Assembly: GCA_001794055.1 (NCBI GenBank)
Contig: MGJB01000011.1
Coordinates: 1 to 36,662, forward strand
Source: Candidatus Yanofskybacteria bacterium RIFCSPHIGHO2_01_FULL_41_26
Lineage (GTDB): Bacteria > Patescibacteriota > Minisyncoccia > 2-02-FULL-40-12 > GWA2-44-9
Length of the DNA: 36,662 nucleotides
Direction: 5' to 3'
Of the stretch, positions 17,830 through 25,890 are shown in pieces. The notes beneath the pieces are model-generated. The model was not told the DNA's origin and did no database searches. It saw nothing but the letters and a program-made list of their open reading frames with translations. How positions within the stretch are numbered: the stretch's first letter is position 1; the number at the start of each line of letters is the position of its first letter. Made by a program: the position numbers and the translations under genes.

Positions 17830-18810
17830 ATGAGTAACCTAGAAAAGCTGATTAGGTATCTTTCTGACGGGATAGTCTCTCAACCGATTGGAGCAACCAT
17901 CGGCGTTGAAGTAGAGACGTCATTCGTAGATGAAAAAGGTGAACCCATTACAGTAGGAAAGTCTCAGGAGGTATTGAGGCTCATGTGTGATGAGAATGGT
18001 TGGAAAATTAGCAAAGTTAAAGGTGAGTTGGTAGCTGAGATTGTAGATTCTTTTGGAAATAGAATCTTATACGAGTTGGGAAGGCAGAATCTTGAATTCG
18101 CTGCGGCGCCATCAGATAGAAGTGGCGTGTATCTCCTGGGGGATTTATTAAAAGAATTATACAAGTCAGCTCAAAAAGCCGCAGCATTTCCAGTATTTAA
18201 GCCAGTATTGGAAACAAGAGATGATCTATTGATAATCCCAGATCAACGGGATGCAACCTGGCTGGAGCTGGATGGCCGCGAGGCATTAGAGCTACTGGCA
18301 AGAATTTCGGCGGTGCAGTTTACTATTTCTGTTCCGAGCCCGGGATCTGCTATCGGATGCTTAAATATGCTCGGAGAAAATATTGGCAAATTCTTGAGAC
18401 TCTATCCCCAAGAAGAGTATTGGAGAAGATACATTAACGAATCTAAGGCCAACTATCACGCACTTAGGTATGGAGGGCCACTGTTTTTCAAAGACTTGAA
18501 AGACTACTGCGAACAGCTTGCCAAACATGATGTAGTCGTTGGACCGAAACTTGTCCCGTTCGAAGAAGTTGAAAATCTGGATATCCCTCTTTTCTTACGC
18601 TCTATCTGGTGGTACTTTAGACTAAAGCGTTACGGTGACAATCTTTGTATTGAAGTCCGGCCGCTTGGGCGTTGGGATGACAGGAGTATTACTTATTATT
18701 TGTGGTATATAGTGCTGGATACATTGAAGGTGGTAGATTGGGGATACTCAGAATACTCAAGTTGTAATTGTAATCACTTGCCAGACCCGAAGCGTCCCGA
18801 AAGTTACTAA
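17830..18810 (+). CDS. GCS2-like (glutamate-cysteine ligase-type) protein A
   Basis: IGVEVETSFVDEKGEPI N-terminal motif and the QNLEFAAAPS region; strong SD AAAGGAGG; substrate unknown. Confidence 0.6.
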   Translation: MSNLEKLIRYLSDGIVSQPIGATIGVEVETSFVDEKGEPITVGKSQEVLRLMCDENGWKISKVKGELVAEIVDSFGNRILYELGRQNLEFAAAPSDRSGVYLLGDLLKELYKSAQKAAAFPVFKPVLETRDDLLIIPDQRDATWLELDGREALELLARISAVQFTISVPSPGSAIGCLNMLGENIGKFLRLYPQEEYWRRYINESKANYHALRYGGPLFFKDLKDYCEQLAKHDVVVGPKLVPFEEVENLDIPLFLRSIWWYFRLKRYGDNLCIEVRPLGRWDDRSITYYLWYIVLDTLKVVDWGYSEYSSCNCNHLPDPKRPESY

Positions 18811-18831
18811 CGTGAGAGGATAATTAGCCAA

Positions 18832-18863
18832 TCTCGTCATACTACGATCGTAGTATGACGAGA
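18832..18863. repeat. 32-nt perfect palindrome upstream of the amidotransferase-like gene
   Basis: TCTCGTCATACTACGA|TCGTAGTATGACGAGA. Confidence 0.9.
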
Positions 18864-18879
18864 CTATATAAAAATAAGT

Positions 18880-19653
18880 ATGAAAAAGAAAAAATTAAAG
18901 ATTCTGTTTCTCGATATTTTGACTGATAATAAATATCTAAGAAAGGATATTGAGGAAAAGGTATATAACGGGAGCACCTATGCCGAAGAAATGAGAAAGG
19001 CTTTAGGTTTGAAAAAGAACCAATTTGTTTCCAAAGATGCTTCAAAAGGAAAACTGCCTAATCCTAACAATTACTCGGCTATTGTTATTGGTGGGTCGGT
19101 TAAGGATCCAGTTAAAGGTCAGGAAAAGCCATGGATGTTTAGGGTCTATAAGGTTATAAGATCCGTCCAGAAAGAAGGCATACCGCTTTTGGGCATTTGT
19201 GGCGGTTTGCAATTTGCAGTTAAGGCTCTGGGTGGGGAGGTTGTATATAATTCCAAAGGCAGAAATTTTGGAAGCGCTCCGACCAAGCTTACTAAAGATG
19301 GCCAAAAAGATCCGTTGTTTAGGGATTTGCCATCAAGCATTGTTGTTCAATCAAGCCACAAATGTATTGCTAAGGGGTTACTTCCGGATTGGAGGTTGTT
19401 AGCTCGATCTGATAAGTCGCCATTCGATGGGATTGCAATAGGTGATAATATAAGGTTATTACAGTTTCACCCGGAGATGAGTGTGGGTATTGCCAGGGGA
19501 ATAGCAAACATGAGGAAGGAGTCTTTCGTTGGTGAGGGATTTGTAAGTAAAGATAACTTCCCCAAACTAGTTAAGTCTTTAAAAGATACAACTAGGGGTG
19601 GCAAAAAGATTCTGAATAACTTTTTGAAGTATTATGTTAAGCTAAGCAATTGA
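18880..19653 (+). CDS. Class-I glutamine amidotransferase-like protein
   Basis: Nucleophile motif LLGICGGLQFAVKALGG, VVQSSHK, LLQFHPEMS (Cys-His-Glu triad present). Confidence 0.85.
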   Translation: MKKKKLKILFLDILTDNKYLRKDIEEKVYNGSTYAEEMRKALGLKKNQFVSKDASKGKLPNPNNYSAIVIGGSVKDPVKGQEKPWMFRVYKVIRSVQKEGIPLLGICGGLQFAVKALGGEVVYNSKGRNFGSAPTKLTKDGQKDPLFRDLPSSIVVQSSHKCIAKGLLPDWRLLARSDKSPFDGIAIGDNIRLLQFHPEMSVGIARGIANMRKESFVGEGFVSKDNFPKLVKSLKDTTRGGKKILNNFLKYYVKLSN

Positions 19654-19660
19654 TTGAAGG

Positions 19661-19689
19661 TTGACCCTAGTTATGACTTATAGTAATAT
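19661..19689 (+). promoter_or_regulatory. Promoter of the second attenuator leader
   Basis: TTGACC (19661-19666), 17-nt spacer, TAATAT (19684-19689). Confidence 0.65.
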
Positions 19690-19699
19690 CAACTTAACC

Positions 19700-19774
19700 A
19701 TGAATTTATTCAAAAACACCAACGTTAACTTTTATTGGTTTACCGAAAGCCTCTCTCGAGGAAGGTGTTTTTGA
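19700..19774 (+). CDS. Leader peptide 2 (24 aa)
   Basis: MNLFKNTNVNFYWFTESLSRGRCF*; same layout as leader 1. Confidence 0.7.
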   Translation: MNLFKNTNVNFYWFTESLSRGRCF

Positions 19775-19828
19775 TGCTCTAAGTCTTTTCTAAATCAAAA
19801 GCCTCTTCCTCGGAAGGGGCTTTTTGAT
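19710..19828 (+). promoter_or_regulatory. Attenuator 2: competing hairpins
   Basis: 1:2 TCAAAAACACC/GGTGTTTTTGA (19710-19720/19764-19774); 2:3 CGAGGAAG/CTTCCTCG (19757-19764/19805-19812); terminator ATCAAAAGCCTCTTCCTCGGAAGGGGCTTTTTGAT (19794-19828). Confidence 0.75.
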
Positions 19829-19883
19829 ACTCGACCTTGCTCAGTATCACCTTTCCGAATTCGGCACCTTAACAAGGAGGCAG

Positions 19884-20666
19884 ATGAAAGAACAAAACGA
19901 GCTAAGTTTGTTTTTATCCAAATTTAATTTTCGGCCGGAATTAGAGGGCTTTATTGGAGTTGAAAGAGAGTACTTTTTAGTTTACGGAGGGGGATTAGCC
20001 TCTGGCACGTATGCTCCGCACGCTAAACGATTCTTGAAGGCTATAGGCGACGCAAGATGGACCTATGAACTTTCTGCATATCAAGTTGAGTCGAGGACCA
20101 ACCCCCAATTAGATTTATCTGCCATTAAGCTAGAAATATTGGAAAATGAAAATTTGGGCGGTCAGACAGCGAGAGGCTTGGTTCTAAGATTGGTAAATAA
20201 AGAAGTGGCTAGTTTGTTGTATCCATTGGAAATATATCCGGATCCAAGGTATTTAGAAATTTCTAAAAATATCTCTAGAGAAAAACTCGATGCTGCTAGC
20301 CGGGTTACTGGAACTCATATTCACATTGGCACAAAAAATATAGACCAAGCTATAGCTGTAAATAATTCCCTCATTGACCATCTTGATAGGTTTTGTGTTT
20401 TGGGAGACCACTCTGGCGGAGAAAGGTTGAGGTTATATAGGGTAATAGCTGAAAATTGGCAGCCTATTGTGTATCAGAACCCAGAACACTTGTTTGAAAT
20501 TGCTAGATCAGAAAGATTTATCGATAACCCCAGAAATTGCTGGAAGCTCATAAGGATTAGCGTTCATGGTACTGTTGAATTAAGAATGTTTGGTTCAACC
20601 GATAACGTTGATGAGATACTAGAATGGGTCTCGATTGTTAAATCCGTCACGGAGGAGGTGCTCTAG
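19884..20666 (+). CDS. GCS2-like protein B
   Basis: IGVEREYFLVYGG, ELSAYQVESRTNP, RVTGTHIHIG; SD AAGGAGG; start moved to ATG 19884. Confidence 0.75.
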   Translation: MKEQNELSLFLSKFNFRPELEGFIGVEREYFLVYGGGLASGTYAPHAKRFLKAIGDARWTYELSAYQVESRTNPQLDLSAIKLEILENENLGGQTARGLVLRLVNKEVASLLYPLEIYPDPRYLEISKNISREKLDAASRVTGTHIHIGTKNIDQAIAVNNSLIDHLDRFCVLGDHSGGERLRLYRVIAENWQPIVYQNPEHLFEIARSERFIDNPRNCWKLIRISVHGTVELRMFGSTDNVDEILEWVSIVKSVTEEVL

Positions 20667-22084
20667 TGTCACAGCTGGATTCAAATTCTTCACCACAAGC
20701 AGAAAAAGAAATGTTCGAATCGTTTGAGCTGCAAGTCAAAGATCTATTAGCATCGCGGGAAAGATTTGTTAGGAATCACCAAGACTTAAAAATTGGTTTG
20801 GAATCAGAAATTGCCATTCATGCCCGATTAGACAATACTGATCTAGTTCAAAAAAGAGATGCAATTATCTCTGAGAATTCGGATTTTACGGATATAGAAC
20901 TTGGTGCCAGCCAGATAGAAATCAGGACTCCACCGGTGGATATTATTTCCAGTAGCGGTTTAGCTAGCTTGACGGAAATATATAAGCAGAGATTCAATAG
21001 TGTTTTGCAGTCAGCACGAAAACATGGAGTTAAGTTACTCCGTGTAGGTGCAAATCCGTTTTTGCCAACGATAAATACTCCTAGAACTGATAAGCCGAAG
21101 TATCGTTTGGTGCCCGACTTTTACAATCGGCATAGGAATCCTAGCTTGGACACAGTGATTGGTCTTGGTCCGCATAGGGTAGATATCGGGGATGCTGCGG
21201 TTGTTTCTCTATTTCAATCATTCCAGGTAAACCTTGAGGCCAAGTCTCTGGAAGATGCTTGCGACAAGATGAACAGATCTCTGGCTATTGTTCCTTATCT
21301 TTTGGCTCTTTCTGGTAACGCCAGGTATCTCAATTGTCAGGATACTCGGATTCAAGACTCACGGATGATGAGTTGGGAAGCCAGCCATGATACAAGAGTT
21401 TTCTGTGATACTAAATTTCAAGATTTAAGAATTATATCTTGGGAAAAGAGTTTTGATGTCAGGCCGGGAAAAACAGAAAATTGGCAAAACGAGTTAAGAG
21501 TAGGATTGCCAGGACGTTATTTTAGGGATTTAGCTGATTATCTTGAAAGAGCAGGGACTTTTCCATTTATATTGCACAACCCAGAGGCGGCTCTAGCAAT
21601 CTCTATAGGTATGACGTGGCTGGATGCGAGAACTAAATTTATTGGAGATTCTGCAATTGTGGAGCTGAGACTGCTTTCTACGCAGCCGACTATTGAGGAG
21701 GAAATTCTGCTAACCCTCTTATACGTTGGCAGACTCTATCATTCTCAGCAGAGCAAGGAAAATCTTATGCCTATAAACATGGTTAGAGAAAATAGGCTTT
21801 CCGCGATGCTTCAGGGTATTAAAAGACCCATGTGGTTTTTAGACAAGAATGGTAACCCTATCAAATTGCCGACTAATCTTGGATTGGAGTTAGAAATTGA
21901 AAAGGCTAAGATTGGACTTAATCAGCTAGGATTGTTGCCCTCTCTTGATATAGGTGTTCTGAGATCAACATTAGAAAATGGTTCGCCGTCAGATAGACTG
22001 GCGAGGGCTTTAGGTTCAAAAGATCTAATTTCGATTACTGATATGGAAGAGGCCCTTACTTTCTGTAATCTAGAGCGTGTTTGA
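20666..22084 (+). CDS. GCS2-like protein C
   Basis: LKIGLESEIAIHA, ELGASQIEIRTPPVD, SFQVNLEAKSLEDA; GTG start overlaps the previous TAG by one base. Confidence 0.65.
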   Translation: MSQLDSNSSPQAEKEMFESFELQVKDLLASRERFVRNHQDLKIGLESEIAIHARLDNTDLVQKRDAIISENSDFTDIELGASQIEIRTPPVDIISSSGLASLTEIYKQRFNSVLQSARKHGVKLLRVGANPFLPTINTPRTDKPKYRLVPDFYNRHRNPSLDTVIGLGPHRVDIGDAAVVSLFQSFQVNLEAKSLEDACDKMNRSLAIVPYLLALSGNARYLNCQDTRIQDSRMMSWEASHDTRVFCDTKFQDLRIISWEKSFDVRPGKTENWQNELRVGLPGRYFRDLADYLERAGTFPFILHNPEAALAISIGMTWLDARTKFIGDSAIVELRLLSTQPTIEEEILLTLLYVGRLYHSQQSKENLMPINMVRENRLSAMLQGIKRPMWFLDKNGNPIKLPTNLGLELEIEKAKIGLNQLGLLPSLDIGVLRSTLENGSPSDRLARALGSKDLISITDMEEALTFCNLERV

Positions 22085-22649
22085 GAGTTATCTCGTCAGC
22101 ATACTCCAGGTGGGAACCAGAGGAGAGGCCACGGGCAAGGCGTGTGATATACACGCCTTTTTTGTTTTTGAAAAGGTCGCGGAGGTAGTGAGAGGTAGTT
22201 TCACCGGCGGTATTGGGATTGGTGGCGATGATCAATTCAACATTTTTGCCTGCTAAGTTATCCATGCGCTTTCCCAGCTCTTCTAAGCGGAGCATTTCGG
22301 GATTAAGGCCATCAAGAGGATTTATTGCTCCCCCAAGAACATGATAGAGACCCTTGTAAAGCCCAGTTCGTTCTATAGAATCCAAGTCGGTAATCTTTTC
22401 TACCACTAAGAGTTTTGTCTGATCTCTTTTCTTGTCTAAACATACTGCGCACAATCCGTTATTGGATATATTAAAACACACAGGACAAAACGAAATTTCT
22501 TTGTGGAGGTTTGCCACAGCATTGCCGAATTCCTGGAGTTCTTCTTCCGGCTTATTCATTAAAGCAATAACAAACCTGGCTGCTTGTCTTGGCCCGACGC
22601 CGGGAAGTTTTTGGAATAATTTTACTATTTCTTTAAATTTCGTGTTCAT
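22056..22649 (-). CDS. recR: Recombination protein RecR
   Basis: LFQKLPGVGPRQAARF, CPVCFNISNNGLCAVC, TNPNTAGETTSHYL, TRLARGLSSGSHLEYAD. Confidence 0.97.
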   Translation of the reverse strand: MNTKFKEIVKLFQKLPGVGPRQAARFVIALMNKPEEELQEFGNAVANLHKEISFCPVCFNISNNGLCAVCLDKKRDQTKLLVVEKITDLDSIERTGLYKGLYHVLGGAINPLDGLNPEMLRLEELGKRMDNLAGKNVELIIATNPNTAGETTSHYLRDLFKNKKGVYITRLARGLSSGSHLEYADEITLKHALDYRK

Positions 22650-22652
22650 GTT

Positions 22653-24080
22653 TTACAAATAATTTTCACCGTCGTTTACTACTCCCAGGTCGCCATGAAT
22701 TTTATCCAATTCCAAGAACCTTAAACTGTCGGGATTAATTTTGAAATCAATTTCTCCGGTAGGGCCATTTCTATGCTTGGCGATAATTAGCTGGGCAGTG
22801 TTAATCTGGTCAGGATTTAATTTATCTCTATCTTTAGTTTTGTCTTCTCGGTGAATAAACATAACTAAGTCTGCGTCTTGTTCTATACTGCCAGAATCTC
22901 TCAAATCAGACAGTTTGGGCCGGTGGCCGTCTCTTTGTTCTACGGCACGGGACAATTGGGAGATGGCGATTATCGGAATATTTAATTCTTTGGCTAAACC
23001 TTTAAGTCCGCGGGATATTTCCGTAACTTGCTGGACGGAGCTATCATAATTTCGGCGAGCGGACATTAACTGCAAATAATCAACGACCAAAAGACCCAAG
23101 TTTCCATGTTCAGATTGCAGTCTTCTGGCCATGGCTCTCATTTGAAGTATGTTTGGCGATGGGGAGTCATCTATAAACAGAGGTAAATTTTTCAATTCTT
23201 CACAAGCGCGGGTTGTTTCCTGAAGTTCTTCTCCGAGTTTACCGGTTCTCATTTTCCACAAACTTACTCCTGATTGAGCGGCGATAAGACGGTCAACAAT
23301 TTGATCAAGCGACATTTCCATACTGAATATTCCCACAGGGACGTTATCTTTAGCCACATTTAAAGCAAGATTTATGGCAAATGCTGTTTTACCGACTGAC
23401 GGCCTCGCCGCAAGTACTATCAAGTCGGATTTCTGAAGCCCACCCAGCTTGTCGTCTAATCCTGCGAAATATGTTCTTTGGCCTCTGATATTGCCATCAC
23501 CTTGATTAAGAATTCTGTTCATTGCGTCGTCCAGAGTATTTCCGAGCCGTAAGAAATTTTTGGTGAGAGATTTTTGGGAAACGGAAAAAAGCTTCTTCTC
23601 GGCCTCGTCCAGAAGATCTTCGACGTCATTTTCTTCATTGGCGCTGATGCCAATGATGTGGTGCGCGGCATCGATCAGGTCTCTCAACATTTTTTTACGC
23701 TGGACTATTTTTGCATAAGAGAGAATGTGGGCCGAAGTTCCCACAGAACCAGCCAAAGAGGTGAGGTAGGCCATTCCGCCTATATCTTCAAAGTGACCCA
23801 TCTCTTCCAACTTGTTGGACAAACTTAAAAGATCAAGAGGTTCGTGTTTGTCGAATAGAGAAATTACCGCCTGATAAATGATCTGGTGGTTTCTTTGATA
23901 AAAATCCTCGGGCCTTAGAAGGTCGGTAACTTTATTTATTGCTTCTTTATCAATCAAAAGGGAACCAAGAAGAGTTTTCTCAACTTCCAGCGCTTGTGGC
24001 GGCAACTTGTCGGCAGAAATTTTGTTCACGATGCATACATTATCATGGATTAAAAAAAGATAATCAAGTTTTTTGTGCAT
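22653..24080 (-). CDS. dnaB: Replicative DNA helicase DnaB
   Basis: KLPPQALEVEKTLLGSLLIDKEA, AARPSVGKTAFAINLALN, SMEMSLDQIVDRL, VVDYLQLMSA; start may be GTG 24029. Confidence 0.95.
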   Translation of the reverse strand: MHKKLDYLFLIHDNVCIVNKISADKLPPQALEVEKTLLGSLLIDKEAINKVTDLLRPEDFYQRNHQIIYQAVISLFDKHEPLDLLSLSNKLEEMGHFEDIGGMAYLTSLAGSVGTSAHILSYAKIVQRKKMLRDLIDAAHHIIGISANEENDVEDLLDEAEKKLFSVSQKSLTKNFLRLGNTLDDAMNRILNQGDGNIRGQRTYFAGLDDKLGGLQKSDLIVLAARPSVGKTAFAINLALNVAKDNVPVGIFSMEMSLDQIVDRLIAAQSGVSLWKMRTGKLGEELQETTRACEELKNLPLFIDDSPSPNILQMRAMARRLQSEHGNLGLLVVDYLQLMSARRNYDSSVQQVTEISRGLKGLAKELNIPIIAISQLSRAVEQRDGHRPKLSDLRDSGSIEQDADLVMFIHREDKTKDRDKLNPDQINTAQLIIAKHRNGPTGEIDFKINPDSLRFLELDKIHGDLGVVNDGENYL

Positions 24081-24166
24081 TAACTGTTAGTAAAAATAAA
24101 TTTATCATTGACAAATCAATAAAATAGGTGTAAATATGAGAAATTATGGTTCTTTGATGGGGACAA

Positions 24167-24457
24167 ATGGAAATCTTGGCCTTGGTTATGTTGGGAAGTC
24201 TTTTTTCGGCTGGAATTTTGTTCTTTTGCGGTCTTTATTACAGTATTTTGGGTAACATAAAATCTGCAAAGTTAATGGCGCTTGCTTTGCTGAATCTAGC
24301 TATTTCATGCACAGTTCTTCTTTACTATGCCGGAAATCTGATCCCTTTAGTTTTGATAAATTATTTGAGAATGTCCTCATTTATTTTTCTCGGCTTATCA
24401 GCGTTTTTTTACTGGTCTTATCAGCTTAATAAAAATAAGGATGGCCAGAGGGGGTGA
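24167..24457 (+). CDS. Small three-TM membrane protein
   Basis: 96 aa with three hydrophobic segments. Confidence 0.5.
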   Translation: MEILALVMLGSLFSAGILFFCGLYYSILGNIKSAKLMALALLNLAISCTVLLYYAGNLIPLVLINYLRMSSFIFLGLSAFFYWSYQLNKNKDGQRG

Positions 24458-25834
24458 TTATTTCTTAGTTACCAGAGATCCGTAGACAGTATCGTCAACC
24501 TGATAGCCCCGATCTTCGATCTGGGCTCTTATTTTATCCGCTTCCTCGTAATTATTTTCCTGACGCAATTCTTCTCGCTTTTGAATAAGTTTAGTGATAC
24601 TGTCCGGGATTTTTTCTTGTTTGGCGGGTATAATTCCTAGGACGGAGTTTATGTTTTGAAGAAATTTTCTTATCTTTTTTGCACTGTTTCGGTTTAAGGA
24701 ATTATCGACAAGCATCGAATTTACCTTGCGTGTTAAATCAAATATTAGTGCAATAACACGCGCGGTATTAAAGTCGTCATCCATAGCTTCCTCGAATTTT
24801 CGGCGGTAGTCTGAAATTTCAAAATCATTATTTCCGTTTGCAAGAGACAGTTTTTGAATAAATTCTGCTATTCTTTGAACTGCCGCTTGAGATTGGTTGA
24901 CAACACTATCATTATAATCCAACGGTGAGCGGTAATAATTAGAAAGAACCATAAATCGGATTGTTTCAGGAGAATAGTTTTTTAAAGCATCCTTGATGGT
25001 TATGAAATTTCCTAATGATTTGGACATTTTTTGTTCTTTCACGGTAAGAAATCCCGGATGCAGCCAGTATTTAACGAACGGTTTTTTACCCGAAGCAGAT
25101 TCTTGCTGGGCAATCTCGGCTTCATGGTGGGGGAACACGAGATCTACTGCTCCGCCGTGCAAATCGTACTGTGAGCCGAAATGATAGTCGGTAATGGCGG
25201 TGTCCTCAATGTGCCAGCCAGGACGGCCGGTTCCCAAGGATGACTTCCATGACGGTTCATTTGGTTTTGAAAACTTCCACAAGGTGAAATCGCCTTTATT
25301 TTTTTTGTTCACGCTTTCATCGATGCGAGAGATTGCGTCTTCCGCCTGGTTGGCGGTACGGTGGGCGAGCTTGCCGTAGTCAGGAAATGTAGAAAGATCA
25401 AAGTAGTATCCATCACCATCTATTTTGTATGCATGACCTTTTTCCAATAATGTCTCGACTTGTTTGACGATTTGCTTAATATAACCGGTTGCACGAGTAT
25501 ATTTGTTTACGCTGTCTATTTTGAGCGCTTTGGTATCTTCTAAAAATGACTTTTCAAATATTCTTACTAATTCTTTGACTGATTTTCCATCTCTCTGGGC
25601 TCGATCGATTATCCTGTCCTCTATATCGGTAATGTTCATTAGGTATGTGACCTTGTATCCGCGATATCGTAAATATTTCGCCACGACATCAAAAAACACA
25701 TATGTTCTTGCGTGGCCTATGTGGGAATGATCGTATACCGTCGGACCGCAGACAAACATTTGGACTTTTTTGCCTGCTGGATCACGCGGTTTAAACTCCT
25801 CTTTTGTTTTTGTTAACGTATTATAAATTTTCAT
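24458..25834 (-). CDS. cysS: Cysteinyl-tRNA synthetase
   Basis: MFVCGPTVYDHSHIGHARTYVFFD, KMSKSLGNFITIKD; start moved to MKIYNTL (25834). Confidence 0.96.
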   Translation of the reverse strand: MKIYNTLTKTKEEFKPRDPAGKKVQMFVCGPTVYDHSHIGHARTYVFFDVVAKYLRYRGYKVTYLMNITDIEDRIIDRAQRDGKSVKELVRIFEKSFLEDTKALKIDSVNKYTRATGYIKQIVKQVETLLEKGHAYKIDGDGYYFDLSTFPDYGKLAHRTANQAEDAISRIDESVNKKNKGDFTLWKFSKPNEPSWKSSLGTGRPGWHIEDTAITDYHFGSQYDLHGGAVDLVFPHHEAEIAQQESASGKKPFVKYWLHPGFLTVKEQKMSKSLGNFITIKDALKNYSPETIRFMVLSNYYRSPLDYNDSVVNQSQAAVQRIAEFIQKLSLANGNNDFEISDYRRKFEEAMDDDFNTARVIALIFDLTRKVNSMLVDNSLNRNSAKKIRKFLQNINSVLGIIPAKQEKIPDSITKLIQKREELRQENNYEEADKIRAQIEDRGYQVDDTVYGSLVTKK

Positions 25835-25844
25835 CGAAACTTTG

Positions 25845-25890
25845 GACACCCCCCTGTTTATGCATAGGCATAAACAGGGGGGTGTCTTTT
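25845..25890 (+). repeat. 19-bp perfect hairpin followed by T-tract, between cysS and the NRAMP gene
   Basis: GACACCCCCCTGTTTATGC-ATAG-GCATAAACAGGGGGGTGTC-TTTT. Confidence 0.85.
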
